Source: an archaeon (lineage in GTDB: Archaea > Thermoproteota > Nitrososphaeria > Nitrososphaerales > UBA183). From it: a stretch of DNA of 23,578 nt. The stretch spans positions 1-23,578 of the forward strand of contig JAJYNM010000056.1 of the NCBI GenBank assembly GCA_021786335.1. Direction: 5' to 3'. The notes beneath the pieces were generated by a model. The model worked only from the letters and a program-made list of their open reading frames with translations, ran no database searches and was not told the origin of the DNA. Positions 22,494 to 23,578 of the stretch are shown piece by piece. The position numbers and the translations under genes were made by a program. Within the stretch, counting starts at the first letter, position 1; each line of letters starts with the position of its first letter.

Positions 22494-22703
22494 ATGACGT
22501 TCGAAGCAGAACAGTCCAGGGTGGACGCACTGGTAAGGCTCATGGGCGTCATCGTGTTAGTTTTCGGCATCCTCCTGCTTTACTACACCTACGCCAACGC
22601 AGGGGTGGCAGGCCAGGCGGCCGAGATAGTCACCATCAACTACTCTCTCGGCCTCGTCCTCTCTGCGGTGGGCGTCATCGTGGCGTTCGCGAAGTTCAAG
22701 TGA
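22494..22703 (+). CDS. Small two-helix membrane protein
   Basis: A 69-residue protein of unknown function. A short charged N-terminus (EAEQSRVDALVR) is followed by a hydrophobic helix (about 16-33), a short loop with small residues, a second helix (about 47-65) and a basic end (KFK). I do not recognise a family. Support for a real gene comes from the TATA-like element at the right distance, plausible codon use, and its fit between top6A and the next gene, which starts 6 bases after its stop. The topology predicts both ends inside or both outside. A link to inositol-lipid synthesis is possible only by position. Confidence 0.7.
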   Translation: MTFEAEQSRVDALVRLMGVIVLVFGILLLYYTYANAGVAGQAAEIVTINYSLGLVLSAVGVIVAFAKFK

Positions 22704-22709
22704 GATAGT

Positions 22710-23578
22710 TTGCCCATCAAGGTGGCGCTAGCGGGGATAGGGAACTCCGCTTCCGTGCTGGTCCAGGGCCTGAGGTTCTATTCAGGAGACGAAAAGAAGG
22801 GGCTCTGGCACCCGAACGTAGCCGGGTTCAAGCCCAGGGACGTACAGATAGCCGCCGCCTTCGACATCGACGCCAGGAAGGTGGGGCTGGAGCTATCCAA
22901 GGCGGTGTTCGCCCCCCCCAGCGTGGCCAAGAAGTACGTCTCGCTCCCTCGGAGCAAAGTCACTGTCAGGGGCGGGATTTCAAGGGGAGACGTCGCACCG
23001 CACCTCAGTGGGGTAAAGCTAGAGCGTGCGAGCTCGGACGACGTGTCCAAGGCGCTCGAAGACTCGGGGGCGGACCTCCTGGTCAACATGATATCTTCCG
23101 GGTGCGCCGCCTCGACCGAGGAATACGCTAGGGCTGCCATGCGAGCAGGATGCGGGTTCATCAACTGCACACCGGCCCTGGTCCTGAAGAACAACAAACT
23201 GGTCGCGGACTTCCAGAAGGCCAAGCTCCCGCTCGTGGGGGACGACCTCTTGAGCCAGTTCGGCGGGACCATATTCCACAAAGGCCTGCTAGGCCTCATG
23301 GTGAAGCGGGGCATCAAGATCTCGAAGAGCTACCAGCTCGACGTGGGCGGCGGCTCAGAGACTATGAACACCATAGACGAGGGAATCAAGATGGCCAAGA
23401 GGGAGGTGAAGACCTCTTCCGTCGCCGAGGAGGTCCCATACAAATTCGAGACGATCGCAGGCACCACCGACTACGTCGACTACATGGGCAACGACAGGAC
23501 CAGCTACTTCTGGTTCACAGGGAGCACCTTCTTGGACAGCGGTGTGACAGTCGACGTGTACCTCCGCTCCTCGGACGG
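22710..23578 (+). CDS. Inositol-1-phosphate synthase (partial, runs off the window)
   Basis: The frame is open from TTG at 22710 to the window end, 289 codons with the C-terminus missing. The enzyme isomerises glucose-6-phosphate to inositol phosphate with bound NAD, the first step towards archaeal inositol lipids and, in some species, inositol solutes. The Rossmann start reads VALAGIGNSASVLVQG. Core motifs are FINCTPA, LPLVGDDLLSQFGGTIFHKGLLGL and YQLDVGGGSETMN, where the family usually has a LNVGGN-type sequence. TTG is chosen because it is 6 bases after the previous stop and starts directly at the first beta strand. No strong Shine-Dalgarno sequence is visible, so coupling to the small membrane gene is likely. 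Confidence 0.9.
   Translation, partial: MPIKVALAGIGNSASVLVQGLRFYSGDEKKGLWHPNVAGFKPRDVQIAAAFDIDARKVGLELSKAVFAPPSVAKKYVSLPRSKVTVRGGISRGDVAPHLSGVKLERASSDDVSKALEDSGADLLVNMISSGCAASTEEYARAAMRAGCGFINCTPALVLKNNKLVADFQKAKLPLVGDDLLSQFGGTIFHKGLLGLMVKRGIKISKSYQLDVGGGSETMNTIDEGIKMAKREVKTSSVAEEVPYKFETIAGTTDYVDYMGNDRTSYFWFTGSTFLDSGVTVDVYLRSSD

Overview
The window reads as a compact, GC-rich (about 60% by eye) archaeal chromosome segment, most likely from the TACK/Thermoproteota side and probably Thaumarchaeota-like (Nitrososphaeria). Markers for this are archaeal translation factor aIF2-beta with a DUF424 gene, a RIO1 kinase next to a Dim2/Krr1-type KH protein, both subunits of topoisomerase VI, a two-gene glycine dehydrogenase, an archaeal inositol-1-phosphate synthase, and an FtsZ-like protein together with a DnaK/DnaJ/GrpE set. 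Non-ATG starts are frequent, and several genes have a TATA-like box 25-33 nt before the start codon, which suggests leaderless mRNAs. The lineage is inferred from gene content only.

Layout. 1-172: 3' end of an AmmeMemoRadiSam-type radical SAM gene (+). 165-1106: thioredoxin reductase (-). 1164-2843: a secreted, membrane-anchored, coiled-coil protein built like ribophorin I (-). 2901-6092: gcvPA, gcvPB and a DUF59 gene (+). 6210-7241: FtsZ/tubulin-like protein (+). 7246-12281: a minus-strand cluster in transcription order MTA phosphorylase, APRT, a second nucleoside phosphorylase, S-adenosylhomocysteinase and methionyl-tRNA synthetase. 12375-13106: aIF2-beta and DUF424 (+). 13103-16629: grpE, dnaK, dnaJ (-). 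16656-22436: RIO1, KH protein, top6B, top6A (+). 22494-22703: small two-helix membrane protein. 22710 to the end: inositol-1-phosphate synthase, truncated by the window.

How the genes work together. The minus-strand cluster deals with products of S-adenosylmethionine use: SAHH splits S-adenosylhomocysteine, the phosphorylases split methylthioadenosine or other nucleosides, APRT returns adenine to AMP, and MetRS uses methionine. RIO1 and the KH protein are predicted small-subunit maturation factors, co-directional with both halves of topoisomerase VI. The chaperone cluster is a complete Hsp70 system.

The most notable items are: a full-length 528-residue intein with LAGLIDADG endonuclease motifs inserted in the Toprim region of Top6A; an apparent +1 frameshift (and no standard start codon) at the 5' end of top6B; a ribophorin-I-like protein; an FtsZ-like protein that has lost the catalytic T7 motif; a pair of phosphorylase paralogues with different base-recognition residues; and a DnaK with Ser in place of a conserved active-site Asp. 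No gene-free stretch exceeds 300 bases. I saw no tRNA, rRNA, CRISPR array, insertion sequence or obvious replication origin.
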